DNA of 64,000 nucleotides from NCBI GenBank assembly GCA_035578155.1, contig JAPWDM010000004.1, positions 41,818,051 through 41,882,050 of the forward strand, given 5' to 3'. Made by a program: the position numbers and the translations under genes. Position 1 is the stretch's first letter, and each line of letters begins with the position of its first letter. Below are positions 22,451 through 34,026 of the stretch, one piece after another. The notes beneath the pieces were generated by a model. That model worked only from the letters and a program-made list of their open reading frames with translations. It was not told the origin of the DNA and made no database searches. This stretch comes from Brachynemurus nebulosus (Eukaryota; Arthropoda; Insecta; Neuroptera; Myrmeleontidae).

Positions 22451-23590
22451 CTAGCTGATCCGGCCACACGTTGCTGTGGCTCAGTAGTTACAATTATAAC
22501 ACAATACACAGTATAATTATAAAAATTATTGACATCGTGAACATAAACAAATATGACATGGAATAGAATGTATAATCTAGAAATCGAAATACAGCAGGAT
22601 ACATACATACACATACAAAACGAAATCTACCAAGTGTCTACACAACCTAGATGTCAAACGAATCTAGATTAAATTATAGGTAAAATTTATAGGTCAATTC
22701 AATCATATATTCCAAAATTTTGTGCAAAATCAATTATTCATAGCACTTGACCCTTCTCGCCCAATGACTCTAAAAATAACTATCTTCATATTTTATTAGC
22801 ATGGCTAATTTCCGCACCGTAAGAACTTAGTATGGGTACCTATACTAGCAGTTTTAGAATTGTTTCTATTTTAGACCCTTCAAGTCACCAAGGCCATGGG
22901 AAACCATTTTAACATCTTTCACAGAGATCTCAACAGTACTTAAGTAAAAAATGTCAAATTTCTTCAGCTTTTTAATTTGGGCTCTATTGGGTGTAACAGG
23001 CGGACAATGTGATCACACGCTCCTTTAAATTTGATATTCTGAAATTTTGTACAAAATCAGCTCCTTATGTGTTTCGCTTCGCTCACTCGAGTATTATTCA
23101 TATTTTCAAGTCATATTCATAATTTTATAGCATATCTAATTTTCATATGTATGGAATTTGCTGAAAACAGGAGAAGTGCCAATTGATAATAACTGGATAA
23201 TACAGTTGTTTATTTCTTTATAGAAAACAAATAGTATTTTGCACAGTAGATAAGTAATTTCAATAAGTAGTCGTAGGTAAAAATATTATTGGTTGTATCT
23301 ATAGAGATACTTATTAATACTTGCGAAAATTCCAAAATTATTTTTCTCCAAATGCTTAGTAACAAATTAATTTGCATGATTTTTTTATAAATTTTTCCAC
23401 AAATATCTGTATATAGTAATAAAAAAAAATATTTTGCGGTTTTTCGTAAATTTCTACGGTTAGACTAAAAATTTTGCAATAAAAACTATCCAATCTTTTA
23501 AGTTGGAGCAAATTTTAGACAGTTACCAAATTTGATCAAAATCGGTTCAGTAGTTTCGCAGTTTATCCTAGCCGTACATTGTGAAATGAG
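22451..23590 (+). repeat. Interspersed repeat with CTAGCTGATCCGGCC head
   Basis: Begins CTAGCTGATCCGGCCACACG (22451), an arthropod repeat head of the same style as 10381. The tail contains 'caaatttgatcaaaatcggt' and 'tcagtagtttcgcagttta', a phrase common at the 3' side of such repeats, and runs into a (TA)n tract. The segment 23150-23300 ('gtatggaatttgctgaaaac', 'aattgataataactggata') recurs at 53392-53500. Several eroded segments lie between, so this may be more than one insertion. No coding sequence. Confidence 0.5.
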
Positions 23591-23765
<175 letters not shown>

Positions 23766-23769
23766 TTAA

Positions 23770-25915
23770 TATCCGTCTTTTTAAAATGAATAAAAGTAAC
23801 GTATGTTGCACATAACTTACTTACTGTTTATTGTAATGATTTACATACATACATTATTGAATGTACAATCTTGTTTTCAATTACCGAAAACAACGTATGT
23901 GCACGTTTTTTCGCGAATTAGAAAATAACTGCCTAAAAATAAGTTTTCTAGCATAAATTTATGCTATTTTAATTGTAAATAAGATTCTTTGTATCACAAA
24001 GTGGACCAATACGACTCGTGTGTAATATGTAACTTACAGCATTTTAATTATTGAATTGCAAATCGAAATTATAAACGCATTACGCACACTTTTTAGTGTT
24101 CCATACAGGAAACCTGTACTGGAACACTTATATGAGCGTGACGAATCCCTTATGACCGGGCGTCTGAATTTCTTTAATGAAAAGGTCCTGACCGTTCTAT
24201 TATTTTTTTTAAAATATACCCGAGGTATTAAAAAAATCTATTAATAAAGTTTATCATTTCAGATAAGACATTTTATAGTTTAGATGGTCATACTAAGGGC
24301 TAATATTAAACCAAAAAAGATGGAAAAATAAACTGGTATTAACGAACCCCCGAAATACTAAGAGTGTCCAACGTCACTTATAAAATATAAACTTCAACTA
24401 ATATAAGTAATAATAGTATACTTCTGATATGTAGGACACCGTCAAAATATTTCAGACTGCTTTTTAATAAATTTCCATTTTTTCGTAAAATTATAATATA
24501 CCTACTTACATACAATTAATAAAAGAACTGTCGCAATTAGTTTTTCTCACATTTAAAATGTATTTTTAAAATTTATTTAACCGAAATTTATGTAAAATTA
24601 TATAATTTATTTATGAAAATTTAATATGATTCAATTCTATTTAAATATGTCAAAATAAAAAAAAAACATCAATTTAAGGGGTTATTTAGGATTGCAGAAA
24701 AAAAATTCTAATTTTTTTTCTCTAATATTTTTGTTTCTTTACATCCCAAGAATCATCAGTTAAAATTTGGAAACGAAATACAAAACGGACGAAAAAAAAA
24801 GTATTTGTTTTTTTATACCTACGGATTATATTAAATTCATTCTGAAAATTCTTTTATTGTTAAAGAGCTAAGTTTTTTTTTGTTTGATATTAGTATTAGT
24901 TCAATGTAACTGCGATAGCTTATGATAAAAAGAAAATAAATAAAAATTTCCAACTATTTTGTTACCAACTTTACATACAGGCATTTAAAGGAGTTGTACT
25001 CGTACGTGAATATATAGATTGTATTTATGTTCATTATTCTATAGACTCTCTACATTGAAAGATAAATATAGGGTACAATCGCTCGAGTATTATCGGATCA
25101 AATATTTCAATTTTTATTTGTCATGACCTTTGCTTTTTTCGAATGACAGCTGAAATAGCGAACAACGATTATTGAAATTATGTCTATACATATAAATTTT
25201 TATCTGCCACTTTAGTGTTTTTTTTTCTTTTATTTTTTTATAATTATATATTGACTACTGAGTACCAGTAATAGGTAAATATACTGTTTTTGGTAATTTA
25301 TTATTACAGCTTCTTGATTTAAACACAAAGATTCAGTTGCCCAAAGTAAAGACGAAAAACCATGCATAATTGAGTTTATTTTTCTAAACAATTTATTTTA
25401 TATTATATAAGCTATGGACTTTGTATCCTCAAAATTCAAATGTAGGGGAGAAGTGGCATGGAAGGGAGGTTTTTGTTTTAAGCGTTCTAGTAAATAAACG
25501 AGATAACAAATTAAATAGTTACGAACAGAATTAGAAACTTCAGTTGTCTTACTCTTGAAATAAAATACAATAATAAACATTTTTTTGTTATTATTTGTAA
25601 TTTTTCTCAGTTATTAAAAAAGTGCATTTTGTCCCATTCATCAATAAACTGTATTGAAAGGGACATGTTAATTTATGAAAGGCACAATACTAAATATCAT
25701 TCATGTTGTTCAAATTTCAACCTTATGTACATAAGACATACGGTTCATACTCTTGCGCAGGTTATCTTACTGAACTTACATATTAATAATTTTGATTCAA
25801 TAATGGAAATAACTAAATGATTTCAGTCTATTCCAGACTGATCATGACCATTCCTTAATTTTGAGATTTTGTTTCATTTTGTGGAGGCCTCTATTGTTGC
25901 AAGGAGGCCCTGAAG
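23770..25915. other. AT-rich stretch with one strong hairpin
   Basis: No gene supported. A 62-codon open frame at 24056-24244 overlaps a perfect-type hairpin and has no recognisable motif. The rest is low-complexity AT-rich sequence. Confidence 0.4.
24096..24127. other. Strong DNA hairpin
   Basis: GTGTTCCATACAGG pairs with CCTGTACTGGAACAC around an AAA loop with one bulge. It is more GC-rich than its surroundings and may be the relic centre of a small foldback element. Confidence 0.6.
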
Positions 25916-26104
25916 CACGTACCTTATGTAAACCCGGCTGTCGTCCAGTGATGTCCATGAGGCTACATCATCAATTGTTATCTCAGAAGCCTTCAAATAT
26001 CTTCTCAATTTTTTTTATTTGTATAATAAAATAAAAAATATAGAAAAATTTGGAGGCTTATACCAAAACGGGGCCTAGGGCGGACCGCCCCCTCCGTCCC
26101 CTGT

Positions 26105-26600
26105 CGGTACACCACTGGGAAAACGTACGGGTTACAACCGAAAACCAGTTTTTTTGTTTCAGTTAACCGATTTATTTCTGTTATTTTTTTAACTTGGTTA
26201 TTACTGGTGTTTTTTTTTTTTTTTTTTTGTTAATCAATAACTGGAGAAAAAAACCGGACAAATTATTTTTAGAAATAAAATAAAAATATTTAAGTCGTGA
26301 TTCAGTGGCCAGTTATTTGTTTTTATTAAGAAAAAAATTAATTTCTTTAAAATTCTAATACATTTAGCTAATTATGGTTCTTATAGCATGGGAAATACTA
26401 TGGTATAAAACTAAATATAATTTTAAAATAAAAATTTTTGTCTATAAGACAGTGTTGTTTTTTCTAGAAAAAAACCGAAAATCGGCTATTTCAAAAACCG
26501 GTTATTTTGAGCGGTTAAAACCCTCAGGTTAAACCGAGTACAAAATAAACCGAAATAACCGAAAACCGATTATTTTTTAAAAAGCGCCATTCCTAATTGT
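26105..26600. repeat. AACCG-motif-rich repeat (left arm)
   Basis: Dense 'ccgaaaac(c)g', 'aaccggttatt' and 'ggttaaaccgag' motifs in both orientations between 'accactgggaaaacgta' and 'aaagcgccattcctaatt'. Clusters like this, with a GGAATGGCGC-type end, resemble hAT-family MITE interiors. Exact ends and target duplication are not resolved. Mirrored at 31231-31726. Confidence 0.45.
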
Positions 26601-27111
26601 AATGCAATGAAGCCGTTGTATATTAAACAATAATATGAACAGCTAATATCTGGGCCTTAAATTTTACTCTAATTTTAATTTTCTTGATTTTCTAGACGTG
26701 TCAGATCAAGGGCTCTCAAACTTTTCCCCGCGCATATTTATTTACCTATGAAAATTTAATCCCTTCTAATAAAAACCAGAAAAGGACGTTGTAGGAAATT
26801 TGAAACAATGCCACTTTAAACGGAAAGATAGGTAAATGGTATTAGAAAACAGATCAGAAAAATTTGTAATAAAACTAAATAAAACTCCTACTTTTACTTC
26901 ACTGCAACAGAGAGTTATGTGTTTGGGGTGGTACAAATGTATGTGTGTGTGTATGTAACGTATGTATGTATGTCAGCTTCTTTTGATCGACTGCATCAGC
27001 GCGTTGTGGTCGATCCAATTCGTTCAGTCAGCGTTTTCGTTTTTTAAGCCTAACATAATACAAACCCTATACATCTATACGCTATAGCTACCCCACTTTA
27101 AGAAACTCTAT

Positions 27112-28336
27112 ACCCACTCTCTCCCAGCCCGACAAAGTATATTAATTAAAAAAAAAACAAAAATACTGGTCGAAAGGAAATATCTGCACCCTTCATTTAT
27201 ACAAATAAAAGAAAATTGAACCCCTCCCAGTTTTCTATAAAAAAATGTCAAAGTTGCATCATTTTATCACGACGATTTCCTGAAAATTAGAGGTTTTTCC
27301 GACTTTCTTATGGGCGATAAAAACTGAACCTTTTAAAAACAAAAATTGAACCACATTTAGATTTTTCAAGATAGTTTTATTATATATATATTTACACATT
27401 TAGATGACTTTAGATATTTAAAACAACATGTAATAAAAAAACTGCACACCAAGATAAAATGTCATAATAATTAATATTTTATCTTAAAAGTTTAATAATT
27501 AATATTTTATCTTAAAAGTTGAGTAACAGCAAGAAAGTCGTGACTCCTACTACACGAGATCCGAGATAATACATTTTTTGGTTAACAAAATTAGAAATAA
27601 AAAATACTAGCGGCAGAACAATAATAATACATTCTATTTATACAAATAAAAAAAATTGAACCCCTCCCAGTTTTCCATAAAAAAATGTAAAAGTTGCATT
27701 ATTTTAATACGACAATATCCTGAAAATTACAGGTTTTTCCGACCCTTTTTTGGGCGATAAAAATTGAACCATCTTTAAAAAGAATTGAGTCACTTTTAGA
27801 TTTTCGATTATCTAGATGGTTTTATTATAAGCAATAAAAATGATTACTCAGGTATGACAGGCTTTTAAGATAAAATATCAAATATTATGACATTTTATTT
27901 TGGGGTGCAATTTTTTTATTACATGTTGTTTTAAATATGTAAATTCATCTAAAATTCTAAATGTATAAATATGTGAATTAATTTAAATATCTGAACTTTG
28001 CCGCTTTTTGACACTCAACGCATGCGCAGTTAGCCTGTTATAGTTGGATAATCATTTTTATTGTTGATAATAATATCATCTAAATAATCGAAAATCTAAA
28101 AGTGGCTCAATTTTTTTTAAAAAGGTTCAGTTTTTATCGCCCAAAAGAAAGTCTGAAAAACCTCTAATTTTCAGGAAATCGTCGTGTTAAAATGATGCAA
28201 CTTTGACATTCTTTTATGGAAAACTTGGAGGGGTCAATTTTTTTTTATTTGTATAAATGAAGGGTGCAGATTATTTCCTTTCAACCAGTATTTTTTTTTT
28301 AATTAATATACTTTGTCGGGCTGGAAAAGAGTGGGT
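27112..28336. mobile_element. 1.2 kb MULE-like foldback element with 9 bp TSD (left arm)
   Basis: Terminal inverted repeats start ACCCACTCTCTCCCAGCCCG (27112) and end in the complement GGCTGGAAAAGAGTGGGT (28336). They run inward for about 200 bp through 'cagttttct..aaaaatgtcaaagttgcatc' and 'gcgataaaaactgaacc'. A related segment recurs a third time in direct orientation at 27636-27805. The flanks carry the identical 9-mer AAACTCTAT (27103-27111 and 28337-28345). Long inverted repeats with a 9 bp duplication are the Mutator/MULE signature. No transposase sequence is present. Confidence 0.75.
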
Positions 28337-28763
28337 AAACTCTATATTAGATTAAAATAAATATAAGTACTTGTGGCTTGTATAAAAAGAAATTTAAGGA
28401 ATTTGATTCGATTTACACATTCAAATATTCCCACATAACAATCATCACAATTTAAAGCTCAACTATCCATTGTTTCTATGGCCTTATATATACATTCAGA
28501 CCACATTTCCCTACACGTTGTAATTCATTATCTAAACTCATTAACCGCATTATCTCTTGGGAAATGGTTGATACCAGCATGTTAGCTGAATTATAGTAGT
28601 TAATTATAACATTCAGCATGTTATCGAATTGACAGAGGGAAAGCTAATCTGTATACCAATACTCACATATGTATGTGTAGTACACCTACTTCAGTAATAA
28701 AGTCTACGTATCATACCTATGTATACATTATCTCAAAAAGACATTGTAAGTTGATACATTTTT

Positions 28764-28886
28764 AGTCGAATTTTCTCCGAAAAATTAGACTTATACAGTC
28801 TATATGATAAGAGCTGCGAGAGGCGAGACCAGGGGCGCTATCCGTTTTCGGACCCGTAGAACACGATTATGTAAAAAAAAAAGATG

Positions 28887-28890
<4 letters not shown>
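28764..28890 (+). mobile_element. HINE-A 5' end at palindrome hinge (left)
   Basis: Five T's precede AGTCGAATTTTCTCCG; then come 'agacttatacagtctata', 'gctgcgagaggcgagac' and 'ccgttttcggacccgtagaa', followed by (TA)n. This is the first 127 bp of HINE-A (compare 31799-31925). Its natural continuation after the TA tract appears to be 34021-35532, beyond the inserted inverted duplicate. Confidence 0.85.

Positions 28891-28940
<50 letters not shown>
28891..28940. repeat. (TA)25 tract at centre of the palindrome
   Basis: Exactly 50 bp of alternating AT between 'agatgtctg' and its complement 'cagacatct'. The symmetry axis (28915.5) falls in the middle of the tract, which is self-complementary. Confidence 0.95.
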
Positions 28941-28944
<4 letters not shown>

Positions 28945-29494
28945 CATCTTTTTTTTTTACATAATCGTGTTCTACGGGTCCGAAAACGGATAGCGCCCCT
29001 GGTCTCGCCTCTCGCAGCTCTTATCATATAGACTGTATAAGTCTAATTTTTCGGAGAAAATTCGACTAAAAATGTATCAACTTACAATGTCTTTTTGAGA
29101 TAATGTATACATAGGTATGATACGTAGACTTTATTACTGAAGTAGGTGTACTACACATACATATGTGAGTATTGGTATACAGATTAGCTTTCCCTCTGTC
29201 AATTCGATAACATGCTGAATGTTATAATTAACTACTATAATTCAGCTAACATGCTGGTATCAACCATTTCCCAAGAGATAATGCGGTTAATGAGTTTAGA
29301 TAATGAATTACAACGTGTAGGGAAATGTGGTCTGAATGTATATATAAGGCCATAGAAACAATGGATAGTTGAGCTTTAAATTGTGATGATTGTTATGTGG
29401 GAATATTTGAATGTGTAAATCGAATCAAATTCCTTAAATTTCTTTTTATACAAGCCACAAGTACTTATATTTATTTTAATCTAATATAGAGTTT

Positions 29495-30719
29495 ACCCAC
29501 TCTTTTCCAGCCCGACAAAGTATATTAATTAAAAAAAAAATACTGGTTGAAAGGAAATAATCTGCACCCTTCATTTATACAAATAAAAAAAAATTGACCC
29601 CTCCAAGTTTTCCATAAAAGAATGTCAAAGTTGCATCATTTTAACACGACGATTTCCTGAAAATTAGAGGTTTTTCAGACTTTCTTTTGGGCGATAAAAA
29701 CTGAACCTTTTTAAAAAAAATTGAGCCACTTTTAGATTTTCGATTATTTAGATGATATTATTATCAACAATAAAAATGATTATCCAACTATAACAGGCTA
29801 ACTGCGCATGCGTTGAGTGTCAAAAAGCGGCAAAGTTCAGATATTTAAATTAATTCACATATTTATACATTTAGAATTTTAGATGAATTTACATATTTAA
29901 AACAACATGTAATAAAAAAATTGCACCCCAAAATAAAATGTCATAATATTTGATATTTTATCTTAAAAGCCTGTCATACCTGAGTAATCATTTTTATTGC
30001 TTATAATAAAACCATCTAGATAATCGAAAATCTAAAAGTGACTCAATTCTTTTTAAAGATGGTTCAATTTTTATCGCCCAAAAAAGGGTCGGAAAAACCT
30101 GTAATTTTCAGGATATTGTCGTATTAAAATAATGCAACTTTTACATTTTTTTATGGAAAACTGGGAGGGGTTCAATTTTTTTTATTTGTATAAATAGAAT
30201 GTATTATTATTGTTCTGCCGCTAGTATTTTTTATTTCTAATTTTGTTAACCAAAAAATGTATTATCTCGGATCTCGTGTAGTAGGAGTCACGACTTTCTT
30301 GCTGTTACTCAACTTTTAAGATAAAATATTAATTATTAAACTTTTAAGATAAAATATTAATTATTATGACATTTTATCTTGGTGTGCAGTTTTTTTATTA
30401 CATGTTGTTTTAAATATCTAAAGTCATCTAAATGTGTAAATATATATATAATAAAACTATCTTGAAAAATCTAAATGTGGTTCAATTTTTGTTTTTAAAA
30501 GGTTCAGTTTTTATCGCCCATAAGAAAGTCGGAAAAACCTCTAATTTTCAGGAAATCGTCGTGATAAAATGATGCAACTTTGACATTTTTTTATAGAAAA
30601 CTGGGAGGGGTTCAATTTTCTTTTATTTGTATAAATGAAGGGTGCAGATATTTCCTTTCGACCAGTATTTTTGTTTTTTTTTTAATTAATATACTTTGTC
30701 GGGCTGGGAGAGAGTGGGT
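29495..30719. mobile_element. MULE-like foldback element (right arm copy)
   Basis: Mirror image of 27112-28336, with the 9-mer ATAGAGTTT at both flanks. It is part of the inverted duplication, not an independent insertion. Confidence 0.75.
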
Positions 30720-31230
30720 ATAGAGTTTCTTAAAGTGGGGTAGCTATAGCGTATAGATGTATAGGGTTTGTATTATGTTAGGCTTAAAAAACGAAAACGC
30801 TGACTGAACGAATTGGATCGACCACAACGCGCTGATGCAGTCGATCAAAAGAAGCTGACATACATACATACGTTACATACACACACACATACATTTGTAC
30901 CACCCCAAACACATAACTCTCTGTTGCAGTGAAGTAAAAGTAGGAGTTTTATTTAGTTTTATTACAAATTTTTCTGATCTGTTTTCTAATACCATTTACC
31001 TATCTTTCCGTTTAAAGTGGCATTGTTTCAAATTTCCTACAACGTCCTTTTCTGGTTTTTATTAGAAGGGATTAAATTTTCATAGGTAAATAAATATGCG
31101 CGGGGAAAAGTTTGAGAGCCCTTGATCTGACACGTCTAGAAAATCAAGAAAATTAAAATTAGAGTAAAATTTAAGGCCCAGATATTAGCTGTTCATATTA
31201 TTGTTTAATATACAACGGCTTCATTGCATT

Positions 31231-31726
31231 ACAATTAGGAATGGCGCTTTTTAAAAAATAATCGGTTTTCGGTTATTTCGGTTTATTTTGTACTCGGTTT
31301 AACCTGAGGGTTTTAACCGCTCAAAATAACCGGTTTTTGAAATAGCCGATTTTCGGTTTTTTTCTAGAAAAAACAACACTGTCTTATAGACAAAAATTTT
31401 TATTTTAAAATTATATTTAGTTTTATACCATAGTATTTCCCATGCTATAAGAACCATAATTAGCTAAATGTATTAGAATTTTAAAGAAATTAATTTTTTT
31501 CTTAATAAAAACAAATAACTGGCCACTGAATCACGACTTAAATATTTTTATTTTATTTCTAAAAATAATTTGTCCGGTTTTTTTCTCCAGTTATTGATTA
31601 ACAAAAAAAAAAAAAAAAAAACACCAGTAATAACCAAGTTAAAAAAATAACAGAAATAAATCGGTTAACTGAAACAAAAAAACTGGTTTTCGGTTGTAAC
31701 CCGTACGTTTTCCCAGTGGTGTACCG
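31231..31726. repeat. AACCG-motif-rich repeat (right arm copy)
   Basis: Reverse complement of 26105-26600, present because of the palindrome. Confidence 0.45.
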
Positions 31727-31798
31727 ACAGGGGACGGAGGGGGCGGTCCGCCCTAGGCCCCGTTTTGGTATAAGCCTCCAAATTTTTCTATATTTTTT

Positions 31799-33841
31799 AG
31801 TCGAATTTTCTCCGAAAAATTAGACTTATACAGTCTATACGATAAGAGCTGCGAGAGGCGAGACCAGGGGCGCTATCCGTTTTCGGACCCGTAGAACACG
31901 ATTATGTAAAAAAAAAAGATGTCTGATATATATATATATATATATATATTTTCCCGCAACCTTTTAATATGTGTAGGGCCCCCCTATGGAAGTTAAGAGA
32001 TGAAATTTGGTAAGTGGGGCTTATTCCGATGCACAACAATACTATCAAAGTGGGGTCAAATTTTGGGCAAATTTTTTTTCGGACCCGACCTTTAAGGGGG
32101 TGGTGGGGGGCGGAAAAGCAATAAAACTTTTCCAAATCGGTTTTAAATAATGTTTCGGTCAATTATCTACAACATATCCAAAATTCAGCTTCCTAGGATG
32201 ATATGGTGGGAGTAGAGGGGGGAAAAACGATTTTCGCTGGATCTAACAGGCCCCCAGCCCCCCAGAATTAACGTAGAGGGTTGAAATTTGGTGTGTTGAT
32301 AAAGTTCGTACCTAGGTTGTGCTTTTTGGAGGTTTTAATATTTTACCCCCACCCCCCTCATTTTTAAGCTACAATTTCATGCATTTTCGACGTTTTCGAA
32401 GTTTGTACCACTCGCACAGGTCACCCAAACAAACCTAGAGGGCTGAAATTTTGTATTTGGATTGAGTTAGTATCAAGGGGGTGCCTTTTGGGGGTCTCGA
32501 CTTTTAACCCCTACCCCCACCATTTTTATACCCAAAAGAACATGATTTTTCTTGTTTTTTAACAGTTTCGTTCGGGTCAAAATCTCCCCAAATAAAGCTA
32601 GAGGGCTGAAATTTGGTGTACAGGTTAAGCTAATAGCCAGACACTGTTTTTTGGAGGTTTCAACTTTTAACCCTTACCCCCACGATTTTTACGCCAATAT
32701 TTCCTTAATTTTTTTGCTTGTTTTCTAACACGTCTAGAGACTCCATAAGGAAACCTAGAGGGCTGAAATTTTGTACGTGTATTCAGTTAGTATCCAGCTA
32801 GTACCTTGTAGGGAGTCCACATCACTTTTCCCCCCACTTCTCCCATTTTTACATCGGAATTGAATGCTATTGTTAAATGTGTTTTAAAAGCATTATGTTT
32901 ATTCTAAATACAAGTAGGCGAATAGTAATTTTAAAAAATTTAAAAAAAAGTGAATACAATTTTTTAACAAATGAAATACATACATATTAAGTAATTTGCA
33001 AATGTTATTAAAGTCACTGTTTATTTATTTATTTAATTATTATTTAGGAATTTTGAATTTTTATTATTTATAAAATAGAAATTTTGGATTTTTTTGGAAA
33101 GAAAAAATATCTTCATAAAAGCCTTCCAGTTTACTATTTAAGTTCCTTTTTTAATATTTAAAAGTAAAACACAAAGGCAATTGGCGGATAAGCATGGATA
33201 GAAATGCCCTCGTACGAATTGTTTTGGCTTTTTCCCTGTTAACTTCTATCGGCACAAAATTGAAATTTACTGAGATTCAGCCCTTAAAAACTTAAAATCT
33301 TTTTATAAAGCCCCGATCAACCGGACACTCATTATCAGTTTTGAAACCACCAAAATTACAAATCGCTTGTGGAGTTTCAATTATATTTCGCTTGTAGACA
33401 CTCAATACCGAAGAAATAATTTTTTTTTTATTTTTTTTATTTTTTTTTATTTTTTTTTTTTTTTTTTTTTTTTTTGAATGAAAAAATATCTTTATAAAGG
33501 CCTTCCAGTTTACTATTTAAGGTCCTTTTTTAATATTTAAAACTAAAACATAAAGGCAATTAGCGGATAAACATGGGCAGGAATGCCCTCGTACGAATTG
33601 TGTTAGTTTTTTTTCTGCTACCTGTTTTCGGCACAAAATTGAAATTTACTGAGATACAACCCTTAAATACTTAAAACCTTTTTTTAAAGCCTCGATCAGC
33701 CGAACACTCATCACCAGTTTTGAAACCAACAAAATGACAATTCGGTTGTAGACTTTCAATCACATTTCGCTTGTAAACATTCAATACCGAAGATGAAGGG
33801 GGAAATTCGACTACCGTGATGGGGCCCCGCTGCTCACGGCG
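31799..33841 (+). mobile_element. HINE-A, full-length copy
   Basis: 5' end AGTCGAATTTTCTCCG (31799), 'ctgcgagaggcgagacc', a short (TA)n tract (31926-31950), then an interior with degenerate units of about 150-170 bp keyed by 'gagggctgaaattt' (about 32275, 32438, 32608 and 32758) and C-rich 'aacccctacccccacc'. The 3' half has 'caattggcggataagcatgg' and a long T-rich patch (33418-33475). It ends with GAAATTCGACTA (inverse of the 5' end) at about 33806, the hairpin CCGTGATGGGGCCCCGC / TGCTCACGG, and GGCG at 33841. The left palindrome arm retains the unoccupied site, so the element is 2049 bp including one T6 run and was inserted between T's. Confidence 0.85.
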
Positions 33842-33956
33842 TTTTTTATTTTATTATACAAATAAAAAAAATTGAGAAGATATTTGAAGGCTTCTGAGAT
33901 AACAATTGATGATGTAGCCTCATGGACATCACTGGACGACAGCCGGGTTTACATAA

Positions 33957-33958
<2 letters not shown>

Positions 33959-34026
<68 letters not shown>

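Larger units (their letters stand above)
25921..28890. repeat. Left arm of 8 kb palindrome
   Basis: Every position x in this arm pairs with 57831-x on the right arm. I checked this at 26750/31081, 28337/29494 and 28890/28941. Sampled stretches are identical, so the duplication is recent or the product of an assembly error. It ends outward at 25921, where the match to 33959 stops. It holds, in order, a T-run site empty of HINE-A (near 26033), an AACCG-rich repeat, a MULE-like element and a HINE-A 5' end. Confidence 0.9.
28941..33959. repeat. Right arm of 8 kb palindrome, with 2.05 kb insertion
   Basis: Reverse complement of 25921-28890 from the TA tract outward, interrupted once by 31799-33847 (2049 bp, a HINE-A copy). 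The arm resumes with 'attttattatacaaataa' and ends with 'gggtttacataaggt' at 33959, immediately before another HINE-A (TA)n tract. The MULE-like element is mirrored at 29495-30719 and the HINE-A 5' end at 28941-29067. Confidence 0.9.

Noticed and set aside
24056..24244. 62-codon frame on the + strand
   Set aside because: It overlaps a strong hairpin, lacks a motif and has no splice or promoter context; probably chance.
28800..29031. Identical 75-codon open frames on both strands
   Set aside because: The region is the centre of a perfect palindrome, so both strands necessarily encode the same string; it is HINE-A 5'-end sequence plus (TA)n.
33418..33475. Long T-rich run as a retrotransposon poly(A)/poly(T) tail
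   Set aside because: It lies inside a HINE-A copy whose true ends are fixed by the empty site at 26033, so it is internal expansion of a T run.
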